This document shows, one piece after another, positions 40,243 through 50,139 of a stretch of 64,000 nucleotides of DNA. The first letter of the stretch is position 1; each line of letters begins with the position of its first letter. Location of the stretch: positions 448,927-512,926 of the forward strand of contig JAUJPC010000002.1 of the NCBI GenBank assembly GCA_030447305.1. Reading direction: 5' to 3'. This DNA comes from Actinomycetota bacterium. Its GTDB lineage: Bacteria > Actinomycetota > CADDZG01 > JAHWKV01. Position numbers and translations under genes: made by a program. A model generated the notes under the pieces. The model was not told the DNA's origin. It did not search any database and saw nothing but the letters and a program-made list of their open reading frames with translations.

Positions 40243-40490
40243 GCTTCGCCCCATCTGAGACGGGCGGACTGGGTTGAGTTGTTGGGTTGTTGACCCAATC
40301 CATTCTAGGCGTGAGGCGGAATAATCGAGTAGCCCGCCATTCCGAAGATCTTTCGACAAATTCCTAGGTGGCTAAAGGGTTGCATGAGTATCTATTTGGG
40401 CACTGCGTCGTCAGGCGGCTTTAACGTCGACAGCGATGGGCAACCGTAGACTTCACCGGCCGGGTCGTGATGTCGTGATATCATGAATTC

Positions 40491-40700
40491 ATGACTAGGC
40501 AGACAACTGTACGGCTACCGGAGGAACTCGCCGATCAAGCGGAAGCTGTGGCAAGGGTCCGCGGGACAAGCGTGAACGCCCTCATCGTCGGGCTGCTCGG
40601 TGCGGAGATCGAGCGGGTGCGCTCAGACAAGGACTTCACTGCCCGCGCCCGCAAATTGCTCGAACGTGACAAGGAGTTGCTTGACCGCCTCGCAAGGTGA
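40491..40700 (+). CDS. RHH-type antitoxin
   Basis: MTRQTTVRLPEELADQAEAVARVRGTSVNALIVGLLGAEIERVRSDKDF; similar layout to 27666-27881. Confidence 0.75.
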   Translation: MTRQTTVRLPEELADQAEAVARVRGTSVNALIVGLLGAEIERVRSDKDFTARARKLLERDKELLDRLAR

Positions 40701-40930
40701 TCCGATATCTAAGTCTGGCCGAGTACTTATGGCTGGCTGAGCAGGTAACCGGAGTAGAGGCCGAAATCCTCGCCAAGACAGGTCGCATTGAGCTCGCGGA
40801 TTCGGCGCTTCACGCGTCCTGACCCGCCAGATGCCGACGACGCTGAAGCGGCCATGATGGCTGTCGCCGCCCACACGGTCGACGAGACCTGGTTTGCCGA
40901 CTGGCTCCGAACCCGTGCAATCTTTCCGGA
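40697..40930 (+). pseudogene. Doc-like toxin with internal deletion of the catalytic core
   Basis: IRYLSLAEYLWLAEQVTGVEAEILAKTGRIELADSALHA then, in a new frame, PDADDAEAAMMAVAAHTVDETWFADWLRTRA; no HxFxxGNKR. Confidence 0.7.
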
Positions 40931-41222
40931 GTCGAGCGATCCCACCTCCCCGGTGCAGTAGCCCCGGGGGCGGTCGTCAGGGTCAGTTATCGGGCATCCC
41001 ACGGTTTCGGAATCTTCGAGCATGCCACAAGTGACGCGCAGCGGTTCCGAACGTTAAGAAACTGGAGTGCCGATGAGGGTCGAAAGTATAGAAGTGTTTT
41101 GGATCATTCTTCGCCTGAATGTGAATCAGCGGGACGGCTTGCCAATGAGAGGGTCGCGACAGGCTCAGCCATCCTCCCGATTAACGATCCAGGTCGGTGG
41201 ATGCCTCTTCTTCACAAAAGAT

Positions 41223-41244
41223 CTTCGGGCAAATTTCGGGCAAA
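41223..41244 (+). repeat. Tandem 11-bp direct repeat (arm-like site f)
   Basis: CTTCGGGCAAA TTTCGGGCAAA followed by CGTACCCGGAGC. Confidence 0.8.
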
Positions 41245-41279
41245 CGTACCCGGAGCGGGCCGAACCAACTCGCATTAGT

Positions 41280-41721
41280 CGAGGAGCCGGGCCGAGACCA
41301 TTGCCGATAAGAATGCTGCGGATGCTGGTAGCTGAGACGCGGAACCCAAGCTTGATCAGCTCTCCTTGGATCCGGCGGTACCCCCACTTCGGATTCTCCC
41401 GACCCAGCAGGAGTATGAGTTCGACGACTTTCGGCGACAACGCTGGACGCCCGGGCGGCGCTGAGGATACGTCCATTTCCGAGCAACGATCCGACGGTGC
41501 CAACGCATGATCGTCTCGGGATTGACCAGGTAGACGTGCCAATGCCGGCGGGGGAGTAGTGAACTCAGGGCGGAGAGCACCGCTCTGTCGGGATGAGAGA
41601 ACTCCGGTCGTTTGACCTGTCGGCTGAGGATCGCAAGCTGGTGTCGCAGCACCGCGATCTCAACGTCCTTGGCGTGCTCGCGTCGCAGACGACCGAGAAG
41701 CGCGCGGTTCCGAGAGAGCAC
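41280..41721 (-). pseudogene. Integrase/transposase (rve-type) N-terminal fragment, frameshifted
   Basis: [103 protein letters not shown]. Confidence 0.85.
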
Positions 41722-42223
41722 TGCTCACGGGCGACACCTAGCCGGAAAATCCGCGTTCTGGCCAAACCTAAGGCAATGGAATCAGAGTGAGCTAATGAGT
41801 TATTGCCGCTTCCCTTTGGCGAGCTCAATGACGGACGGGTCCATCTCGTCGTGACTCACCGCTTTCTACTTCCTCCTAAAAACGTGGCCACGACTCGTCG
41901 GCCGGGATCCCTGCACTAGTCTGGCCGTTCGGGCTGCTAACGAACTGATTCTGTCATTTGCCTGACACCTCAACGCACTGTCCGGTTCTGGGAGGTTAAG
42001 ACTGAACGCATCAGGGTAACGCCGCCCCACTCGGGCTGCAGCCGTGACGATTCTCAGCGAGGAGCGCCAGAACTCTAGGAGGAGAAGGTTTGGGCAGGTT
42101 AGAACAAGCAGTGGCGAACCCCGTCGAGCGCCTCCCCGAGCCTGTCACGTTCGAGTCTCTCGCGAGCGGACCGTGGGTTGCGGCAGCGCAGCCGCGTCCG
42201 GTGCGGGAGGCGCGGTGAGCACC

Positions 42224-44056
42224 ATGAGCGGGCAGAAACTGAAGGCGAGCATCGGGGACTACGCGCTGCTCGGAGACTGCCACGGCGCCGCCCTGGTTAG
42301 CCGCGACGGCTCGATCGACTGGTGGTGCCCGCCGCGCTTCGACGCTCGCAGCATTTTCGCCCGCCTGCTTGACCCGCAAGCCGGCCACTGGTCGATCCGC
42401 CCGGGGATCCCATTCGAGGTGGACCGCGAGTACGTGGCGGGCACGATGGTGGTGCAGACGACGTTCCGGACTGAGCGAGGCGTGCTGCGGCTGTGTGACG
42501 CGCTTGCGCTCGGCAGTGGCGAACGCGGGCACGACATCGGCTTCCGCTCCCCGCACGCGCTAGTTCGCGTCGTCGAAGCCGTTGCGGGGGACGTACCGGT
42601 CGCCGTCGAGTTCACGCCACGCCCCGAGTACGGTTTGGTCGAGCCGACGCTCATCTCGCGTGCCGGCGTGATCCAGACCGTCGGTGGCGCCGACACGCTG
42701 TTTCTCGCCAGCGAACGTGACTTCGAGGTCCAAGGTAGCCGTGCGGTCGCCGAGTTCGTGCTCACCAGCGGTGAGAGCGCCGCGTTTACGGCCCAGTATG
42801 TTTTTGGTATCAACCCCGAGCGGCCGGAGGTGCTGGACACGCGGGTGGCGTTGGCGGACACGGTCGCAGGGTGGCGCTCGTGGTCGGAGTTGCACCAACG
42901 TTACGAGGGTGTGTATGTCGACCAGGTGCATCGCAGCGCGCTGGTACTTCAGTCGTTGACTTACCAGCCCACGGGCGCGGTCGTCGCGGCGCCGACGACG
43001 TCGCTTCCCGAGGAGGTCGGAGGCGCCAGCAACTGGGATTACCGGTTCGCCTGGTTGCGCGACGCGAGCTTCACGCTGAAAGCGCTGTGGGTGGGAGCGT
43101 GTCCGGATGAGGCGGCGCGGTACTTCGCCTTCATGGGACGCGCCGCGGGCGCTCCGAACCGCGGTGACCACGTGCAGATCATGTTCGGCGTCGAGGGCGA
43201 GCGCGACCTCACCGAACATCGGCTCCCGCACCTCGCCGGCTACCGCGACAGCGTGCCGGTGCGCATCGGCAACGACGCGTGGACGCAGAAGCAGCTCGAC
43301 GTGATGGGAGAGGTGCTCGAGAGTGCGTACGTTATGCGCGAACAGATCGGGCAATTCGACGAGCTCACCGCGTGGTTCCTGCGCGGGCTTGCCGACCGGG
43401 CAGCGGAGACCTGGGATCAGCCGGACGCAGGCATCTGGGAGGGTCGCGAGGGCGAGCGTCAGTACCTCACGTCCAAACTGATGTGCTGGGTAGCGCTGGA
43501 CCGGGCCGTGAAGCTCGCCGACGTGATCGCCGCCGGGGAAGACGCCACACAGCACTGGGCAGCCGCGCGCGACGAGGTCCGCAGCGCGATCCTCGAACGG
43601 GGCTGGCACGACGCGAAAGGTGCCTACACCGGCGCGTTCGGCTCCGACCATCTCGACGCGGGCGTCCTGCTGATGCCCATAGTCGGATTCGTGCCCGCCA
43701 CCGACGACCGGATGCGCCGCACGATCGACGTCATCGAGCGGGAGCTGGGCCAGGACGGGCTGGTCCGGCGGTGGACGGGAGCCGAGGCGGAGGGAGCGTT
43801 CGTAATCTGCTCGTACTGGCTGGCGCACTGCCGAGCGCGCGCCGGCGACGTGGAGCACGCGAAGGCGATCTTCGAGGCGGTGAGCGGGTATGCCAACGAC
43901 CTCGGGCTGCTGTCGGAGGAGATCGACCCCGGGGACGGTGAGATGATCAGCAACTTCCCGCAAGCGCTTTCGCACATCGGCCTGATCGAAGCCGCGTGGG
44001 AGATTCAGCAGGCGATTGACCGTACACGGGCAAGGCAAGGAGGAGGCAATGGGTAG
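42224..44056 (+). CDS. Glycoside hydrolase family 15 (glucoamylase/trehalase-like)
   Basis: IGDYALLGDCHGAALVSRDGSIDWWCPPRFDARSIFARLLD; NWDYRFAWLRDASFTL; GLLSEEIDPGDGEMISNFPQALSHIGLIEAA. Confidence 0.93.
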   Translation: MSGQKLKASIGDYALLGDCHGAALVSRDGSIDWWCPPRFDARSIFARLLDPQAGHWSIRPGIPFEVDREYVAGTMVVQTTFRTERGVLRLCDALALGSGERGHDIGFRSPHALVRVVEAVAGDVPVAVEFTPRPEYGLVEPTLISRAGVIQTVGGADTLFLASERDFEVQGSRAVAEFVLTSGESAAFTAQYVFGINPERPEVLDTRVALADTVAGWRSWSELHQRYEGVYVDQVHRSALVLQSLTYQPTGAVVAAPTTSLPEEVGGASNWDYRFAWLRDASFTLKALWVGACPDEAARYFAFMGRAAGAPNRGDHVQIMFGVEGERDLTEHRLPHLAGYRDSVPVRIGNDAWTQKQLDVMGEVLESAYVMREQIGQFDELTAWFLRGLADRAAETWDQPDAGIWEGREGERQYLTSKLMCWVALDRAVKLADVIAAGEDATQHWAAARDEVRSAILERGWHDAKGAYTGAFGSDHLDAGVLLMPIVGFVPATDDRMRRTIDVIERELGQDGLVRRWTGAEAEGAFVICSYWLAHCRARAGDVEHAKAIFEAVSGYANDLGLLSEEIDPGDGEMISNFPQALSHIGLIEAAWEIQQAIDRTRARQGGGNG

Positions 44057-44825
44057 GCTAGATGATCGAGTCGCGCTCATCACCGGGTCGGACTCGGGGA
44101 TCGGGCACGCGACCGCTGTGCAATTCGCCGAGCAGGGCGCCGACGTTGTCGTCAACTACTTGGACGACGAAAAGGGAGCAAACAAGACCAAGAAGGAGGT
44201 CGAGGCCCATGGACGCCGCGCGATTGTCGTGCAGGCCGACCACGGCTACGAGGACCAGGTCGAGAGGCTGTTCGGCGCCGCGTTCGACGCGTTCGGCAAG
44301 GTAGACATCCTTATGAACAACGCCAGCGTGGATGCCTCAGGCGTCTACGTGGCTGACCTCGAGATCGACAAGTACGAGCGGACGCTGCGCAGCAACCTGA
44401 TTGGCCAGGTGCTGTGCTGTAAGCACTTCGTGCGCCATCGCAAGCAGAACGGCGGTGGCGGCAAGATCATCAACGTCACCTCGATCCACCAGGACATCCC
44501 CAACCCCGGCGGCGCCGACTACGACACGTCCAAGAGCGCGCTACGAATGCTCACTCGCACGCTCGCGCTCGAGGTCGCCGAGGACGGCATCAACGTCAAC
44601 AACCTCGCGCCGGGTATGGTGCTCACGCCGTTCAATCAAAAGGCGATCGACGACCCCGAGTTCCGCAAGAAACAGGTGCAGAGTATCCCGATGAAGCGGG
44701 CGGCGAAGCCGGAGGAGATCGCCAAGCTGGCCCTGTTCCTGGCCTCAAGCGACTCGGACTACGTGACCGGTTCGACCTACGTCATGGATGGAGGCCTCAT
44801 GCGCAACATCGGCCAAGGCGCGTAG
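44049..44825 (+). CDS. SDR oxidoreductase (glucose 1-dehydrogenase-like)
   Basis: DRVALITGSDSGIGHATAVQFAEQGADVVVNY; YDTSKSALRMLTRTLALE. Confidence 0.92.
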   Translation: MGRLDDRVALITGSDSGIGHATAVQFAEQGADVVVNYLDDEKGANKTKKEVEAHGRRAIVVQADHGYEDQVERLFGAAFDAFGKVDILMNNASVDASGVYVADLEIDKYERTLRSNLIGQVLCCKHFVRHRKQNGGGGKIINVTSIHQDIPNPGGADYDTSKSALRMLTRTLALEVAEDGINVNNLAPGMVLTPFNQKAIDDPEFRKKQVQSIPMKRAAKPEEIAKLALFLASSDSDYVTGSTYVMDGGLMRNIGQGA

Positions 44826-45049
44826 ACCAAGGCGCAAGTCATTCGGCTTACACGACCAACAGGGGGCGGTAGACCGGATGGCTACCGAATCTCGCCGTTA
44901 GATGAGGAGCAGATCGATTCCGAGAACAGCCATGAGCGAGACCCGAGATTATTGCTAAGCGGGTTTATCTAAGCTGGGCGTGGGCATCGTGGTGCTATCT
45001 CGGGATGTTCAGGATTACGGCGACGGGGGGCTGGGCTTCGCCCTCGCTT

Positions 45050-45230
45050 ACCACGTCGGTACAGTTCTACGCGGGGTGGCCGTTTCTCAAGACCGCCTTG
45101 GAGCGGACACTTAAGTTCACAGCGAACACCGATTCTCTCCTTGGCTGCCTTCGGCTACTCAACCTTCGAACTTTTCGCTGGCGGCGACCTGTACTTCGAC
45201 ACTGCGGGCCTGATCATCGCTACCTCAAGA
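45050..45230 (+). pseudogene. CopA-type ATPase fragment
   Basis: [27 protein letters not shown] matches CopA at 19461-21725 ([27 protein letters not shown]); flanks unrelated. Confidence 0.8.
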
Positions 45231-46075
45231 CCGAAATCTGCGGGCTGCTTGTCCGGATGCCCGGGCTTGTGGGCACTCAACAGGCAGTAGCCAACCGAGC
45301 CCGACGCGAGTGCTCGGCGCGCCACGGCCATCCACTTCTTGACCTGTGCCGTATCGAGGGCCGGGAATTCGGGTGGCGTAAGGATCGCTGCAGCCACCAG
45401 GCGGGGCTCAACCCGGTCAAGTAGTTCAAGCAGGGCCTCTGGATGTTCCTCCCTACCCTCAAGTTGCAGGGCTGCCGCCGCCAACAGATCGCAGTAGCCG
45501 GTCATCGTACGCGCTCCCGCGATGCAGGAGACCCACCCGACCAAGCCGGAGAGTTCGAGAGGGGGAACCGCCGTATCCACAGTCATGTCGCTGATCCCCA
45601 CCCGTCCACCGGAGCGCAGGACTCGCACCATCTCCGATGTAGCTGCCGCCTTGTCGGGAAAGGTACAAAACGCACACTCACAGATGACAATGTCGAAAGA
45701 ATTCGAGGCAAACGGCAAAAACTCTGCGTCACCCACCGCAAACCGGACCCGATTTGCAACACAGGCGTCGACGGCCCGGTCGGTGGCATGTTTCGCCAAC
45801 GCGGCCGATCGGTCGATGCCAGTGACATCGGCGCCGTATTCTGCGGCCAACAGCAGTGCGGTGTCGCCGGTCCCACTTGCCAAGTCGAGTACCCTCATGC
45901 CGGGCCTGAGATCGACTCTCTCCGCCAAGCGTCGCGTCAGAGCCGGACCTCCGGGATGATAGCTTTCGCCGAGCAACATTCGGACCCATTGCTGCTCGTA
46001 CGCCGCTGCGCAGCACGATTTGATCTGTGCGAAGTCCGGCAAGGGAACAGCAGGGCCTTCCGGCAGGGCACTCAA
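45155..46075 (-). CDS. Class I SAM-dependent methyltransferase
   Basis: VLDLASGTGDTALLLAAEYGADVTGID; ICECAFCTFPDKAAATSEMVRVLRSGGRVGISD. Confidence 0.88.
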   Translation of the reverse strand: MSALPEGPAVPLPDFAQIKSCCAAAYEQQWVRMLLGESYHPGGPALTRRLAERVDLRPGMRVLDLASGTGDTALLLAAEYGADVTGIDRSAALAKHATDRAVDACVANRVRFAVGDAEFLPFASNSFDIVICECAFCTFPDKAAATSEMVRVLRSGGRVGISDMTVDTAVPPLELSGLVGWVSCIAGARTMTGYCDLLAAAALQLEGREEHPEALLELLDRVEPRLVAAAILTPPEFPALDTAQVKKWMAVARRALASGSVGYCLLSAHKPGHPDKQPADFGLEVAMIRPAVSKYRSPPAKSSKVE

Positions 46076-47634
46076 CGAAGTCTCTGGCCCACGTTGGTTG
46101 AGTCCGATCCTGTGTCACTGCTCTGTTCCGCCACAGTTTTCGAGCCAAAGCGAGTCGGGATGAGGGTGGGTTGAAGTGGGTGTGAGTTCGGAACAACCGT
46201 CGAGACGTTCACGCCGGAAAGCTGCTCTCTGACCTGTTCCCGGTACCCGACCGAGTTGTAGGCGCAGAACGGGATCAGCCGTCCGTCCGGGACGATTTCG
46301 GCGACACAGCACTTCATTAGCTGCCGGACATTAAGGGTGTAGGGGTCCTGGAAGTCCTGGATCACGATCATGAACGCCTTGTCGGAAAGGGACTCGAACA
46401 ACCTGGCCGGTTCGATGCCGCAGGCGGAGCACCCGAGTGCATCCAGGTTGGCGTCGGTGGTGGGACTGCCGGTGAATGCCGACGCGCTCCACAGCTTCTC
46501 CAGTGCCGCCCTGATCGAGGGGTCGGGCATCACCCGGTTGGCCACATAGTCCATGTGGTCCTCGACATCGAGCAATCGAGTCACCGGGATCACCGTTTCG
46601 CCGTCGGTGATGGCGTAGGTGATTGACCGGCAGGCAGGAAAACAGCAGGGAACCGGCACGAAGTCCGAGGCGCGGAACCATTGCGGAAGCTGGTCGGCCA
46701 GAGCGTGGATGACGTCGGCATTGGTCACCCGGCCACAGGGATCGAATTCGGGGTGGCGGCCAGAGTGGGTGACCGGCTGGAATGCGATGCCCTTAACTGC
46801 CGGGTGCTCGATGCCGAAGCGGACGATGTCTCCCACCTCGTGTTCATTGATCCCACGCTCGACGGCGGCCGCGACTACTACGACGATGCCGGCCCGGGCG
46901 CAACGGTCCAGGGCCTGCAGCTTGAGCGCCCTAAGGTCCTTACCCCGCAGGGCGATACTGGTCCGCGCCTCGAGGCCATCGAACTGCAGATAGATCCTCG
47001 GCCGGGGATTGAACGCCGCCAGCGCGTCCACGAACCGCTGGTCCCTAGCCAGCCGAATCCCGTTGGTGTTGAGGGTGACCAGCTCGATGTTTCGGTCTAT
47101 CGCCATGGCGATGAAGTCGAGTATGAGGGGATGGATCGTCGGCTCTCCGCCGGAGAACATGACCACCTCGGGATTGCCTTCCGCCTCAACGAAGGCGTCG
47201 AGCCCGGCGGCAACCTGCTCCCGGGACAACGAGAACCCATCCGGCTGGTGTCCGGAATCGGCGAAGCACAGAGGGCAGTCGAGGTTGCACCCGGTGTTGA
47301 CCTCAATGATCCCCAGGCAGGCGTGCTGTTTGTGGTCGGGGCAGAAGCCGCAGTCGAGCGGGCATCCCCGATCGACCTCGGTGTGCGTCTTGAGCGGGAT
47401 GGTCCCCGGCTTGTTGAAGCGCTGAGAGTCGAACCACATCTGGGCGTCCGAGTAGACCAGCGCTTCGAAGGGACCGTGCTCTTTGCATCGCTTGCGCAGG
47501 TAGACGCGGTTATTGCGGACGTTGACCTCTGCGTCAACCACTACTTTGCAGACCGGGCAGATGCTCTTGGTGAACTCGACGAACACTTCGTCACGATCTA
47601 GCTTCGTCGTGCTGTCCGGCTGTGGTTGGGTCAA
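46072..47634 (-). CDS. Radical SAM protein of the tetraether-lipid-synthase-like (Tes/MJ0619) family
   Basis: N-terminal CPVC...RKRCKEHGPFEALVYSD; CPLDCGFCPDHKQHACLGIIEVNTGCNLDCPLCFADSG; C-terminal Cys motifs. Confidence 0.82.
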   Translation of the reverse strand: MTQPQPDSTTKLDRDEVFVEFTKSICPVCKVVVDAEVNVRNNRVYLRKRCKEHGPFEALVYSDAQMWFDSQRFNKPGTIPLKTHTEVDRGCPLDCGFCPDHKQHACLGIIEVNTGCNLDCPLCFADSGHQPDGFSLSREQVAAGLDAFVEAEGNPEVVMFSGGEPTIHPLILDFIAMAIDRNIELVTLNTNGIRLARDQRFVDALAAFNPRPRIYLQFDGLEARTSIALRGKDLRALKLQALDRCARAGIVVVVAAAVERGINEHEVGDIVRFGIEHPAVKGIAFQPVTHSGRHPEFDPCGRVTNADVIHALADQLPQWFRASDFVPVPCCFPACRSITYAITDGETVIPVTRLLDVEDHMDYVANRVMPDPSIRAALEKLWSASAFTGSPTTDANLDALGCSACGIEPARLFESLSDKAFMIVIQDFQDPYTLNVRQLMKCCVAEIVPDGRLIPFCAYNSVGYREQVREQLSGVNVSTVVPNSHPLQPTLIPTRFGSKTVAEQSSDTGSDSTNVGQRLR

Positions 47635-48119
47635 CTGGTGCCTCCTAGAACCGGTGCCGGCGACGGTATCGGACGATGTGCTTTTTCCACCCTATTTCCC
47701 GTCGGCCGGTCGTGGAAGGTCCACGATTTATTCCTAGGGCGACTGCGTAACCCGGCGCCGTTAGGAGCGGGTCAAATCACCAGGCCGACCAGCGTTATCA
47801 ACAACCAGACCACCGCGACCGCGATGTAGAGCTTGGTTGATAGTCACAATCCGCCCCAAAAGGCCCTTAGGCCTGACTTTTGCGCGGTGGAGTGATGCCC
47901 GGAGACTCGGCAGCTTCCGAAAATCCTTTCTGGTATCTGTGTTTCTTCCGCGCTGGAGCCCGATCCAGCATCGTTAACTTCTGGAGAGGACATGGGCGCA
48001 CTCCGCACTTTCTTGATTTCTGGCTTCTTAGTGAAGCCCATTACCTTTAACCCGGCGACAATCAAACAAATTCCCCGTCTTTCGAGACACTGGTCAGCAT
48101 ATGGAAGCACACTGAACGG

Positions 48120-48668
48120 ATGACTTCTCTGCTCCAAAGCATGGCGGTATTCGCCCTGGCGGCGGGGATCAATACGGCAAGCGTCGCCCTCCAGCTCCGA
48201 ACCGGCTTGTTGACTCGGCGCTATGCAAGCAAGGCCTGGTACGTGCATCTGGCCATCGTCACTCCCGGTTGGCTCCTCTTTCTGTATCCGGTGTCGACAT
48301 TGGGCCGTCACCGTGGATGGCCTCTGCCGGAACAACTGCGTCCGGCAGGCTTGTCGATCGTTGTAGTGAGCTCTGCTTTGTGGCTGTGGACCTTTGCGAA
48401 ACTCGGTGCCGAGCGGACCGCCAACGGAAATATCTTCGGCCGCGGCTCTAACGAGCCGGTGGACACGGGTCCTTTCCGCTACCTGGAGAATCCGATGTAC
48501 GACTCTTACATCCTCGCCTTCGCCGGGTTGGCGCTGTGGAAAGCGAACGCACAGTACCTGTTGCTCGCTCTGGAGTCGTATGTCCTGCTCAACCTCGTGG
48601 AAGCGAGCGTTGAAAATAAAGTCATCAAGAGTGAAGGTGGTGATCCGGGACGCCTGTCTTATCGTTGA
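48120..48668 (+). CDS. ICMT/PEMT-like integral membrane methyltransferase
   Basis: VDTGPFRYLENPMYDSYILAFAGLALW; multi-TM. Confidence 0.75.
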   Translation: MTSLLQSMAVFALAAGINTASVALQLRTGLLTRRYASKAWYVHLAIVTPGWLLFLYPVSTLGRHRGWPLPEQLRPAGLSIVVVSSALWLWTFAKLGAERTANGNIFGRGSNEPVDTGPFRYLENPMYDSYILAFAGLALWKANAQYLLLALESYVLLNLVEASVENKVIKSEGGDPGRLSYR

Positions 48669-48701
48669 ATTTAAGCACCGGCCTACCGGGTTTGGTCAAT
48701 C

Positions 48702-49060
48702 ATGATTGCGGCAGCTCTATTAATTCTGGCCGGCACCGAAACCAGAGCAGATTTGGGACGGGTGGTAAACGCCCTGCAGATCGCGGGGAGCTCGAGCAAG
48801 CGGGCGACAAGGTGACCCTGATATTCGACGGGGCAGGGCCACAGTGGATCCCGGCCCTCTCTCTGACGTTAAGCACAAGTACCACGGCTGTTTGAGAAAC
48901 CAGGGGGCTAATTGGCGGAGCCTGCAGCTACTGTGCTGCAGCCTATGAAGTGAAGGAGGCAATTGAGGAGACGGAGGTGGAACCCCTAGACGAATTCGCG
49001 GCCACCCGAGTGTCCGCAAGCTCATGTCTGAGGGAAACCAAATCCTCACCTTTTGAGTCG
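48702..49060 (+). pseudogene. DsrE-family-like gene with several frameshifts
   Basis: ILAGTETRADLGRVVNALQIA / GDKVTLIFDGAGPQWIPALS / GACSYCAAAYEVKEAIEETEVEPLDEF in different frames. Confidence 0.65.
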
Positions 49061-49135
49061 TTGATAACCGTGGGGGGAGACCGACCTGATGCGTATCGCC
49101 AAGAGCGCTCTTTGCACTGCTTCTCATTGGCATGG

Positions 49136-49414
49136 CCATCGGCCAGCTGCGAGCTTCTCCGCATTTGTGGAGGCCATAGCCAGCACCAGATAGCCGGCGA
49201 AACCCTCAGCAGAGTTGTTGCGGTAGTTCTGGTCGCAGGCGAGATATTCGCAGGGAGCGGGTTGCTGACCGGGTGGCCACGTTTTCGGCTATTCGCTAAA
49301 GCTGTTGGGTTCGGGGTGGCAGTCACCTGGGCGGCTTTGGCGGTGCAGGCTTCGTTCGGGGACTCGAAGTGGCGAACTGCGGATGTTTCGGGCGTTATTT
49401 TGCTCAGCGCTTGA
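49136..49414 (+). pseudogene. DoxX/MauE-like membrane protein remnant
   Basis: GETLSRVVAVVLVAGEIFAGSGLLTGWPRFRLFAKAVGFGVAVTWAALAVQASFG; frame broken both sides. Confidence 0.35.
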
Positions 49415-49435
49415 GCTGATTGGTTCTGCTGCAGG

Positions 49436-50137
49436 ATGTGTACCTTGTGTTCTGGCTTATCTGGCAACGCGCAGCGCCTTCAGGGACCGGTTTGTCGAAT
49501 CGACGGATGGCCGAGGCGCCCGCCACGGAAAGGGTCGGGAGATGAGTTGAGGTCTTTGGGCATCGGATCGGCCGGCATCCTGAGGAGCGCTGCTACCGGG
49601 TTGGCCGGCATGTTTCTGATCTCTCGAGGCCGCATTCACCTGGACCTTGGGTGGGGTAGATCGCTTCACCCTTTGGGACCGTTCGCAGTTCAGATCAACG
49701 CACCCCGGGATCTGGTGTTCGAGCAAATTTCCAGCCCCTACCTTGGCCGAATGCCGGCAGCCTTGCGAAGCAAGCTAAAAGTTTTGGAGAAGGGATCCAA
49801 CCTGGTCGTGGCCGAGCACCGCACAAAGCTGCCTTTGATGGACGCGGTAACGGTGGAGGCGGTGCAGTTCCATCCCCCCGGTCGCATTAGCTTCCGGCTG
49901 TTAAGGGGTCCGGTGCCGCACGTTTCAGAGGAATTCCTGCTTGAAGAAACCGGGTCGGGGACGGCACTGAGCTATCGGGGCGAGCTCGGAGCTGACCTCT
50001 GGGTTCTCGGGCGGCTGTACGGCGGCTCGATCGTATGCCCTTCATGGGAGAGCGCGGTCGCTCATTCGATGGAAGAAATCAAAAAAGGCGCCGAGCGACG
50101 TGCGGCGGCTCGCTGGCGGAGGTCCGGCGAATCTTAG
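49436..50137 (+). CDS. SRPBCC-family protein (start uncertain)
   Basis: VQINAPRDLVFEQISSPYLGRMPAALRSKLKVLEKGSNLVVAEHRTKL...FHPPGRISFRLLRGPVPHVSEEFLLEE. Confidence 0.6.
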   Translation: MCTLCSGLSGNAQRLQGPVCRIDGWPRRPPRKGSGDELRSLGIGSAGILRSAATGLAGMFLISRGRIHLDLGWGRSLHPLGPFAVQINAPRDLVFEQISSPYLGRMPAALRSKLKVLEKGSNLVVAEHRTKLPLMDAVTVEAVQFHPPGRISFRLLRGPVPHVSEEFLLEETGSGTALSYRGELGADLWVLGRLYGGSIVCPSWESAVAHSMEEIKKGAERRAAARWRRSGES

Positions 50138-50139
50138 AG

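Noticed and set aside
42560-44155. 531-aa minus-strand ORF
   Set aside because: Antisense shadow of the GH15 gene on the plus strand; no recognisable family motifs and typical of high-GC third-position bias.
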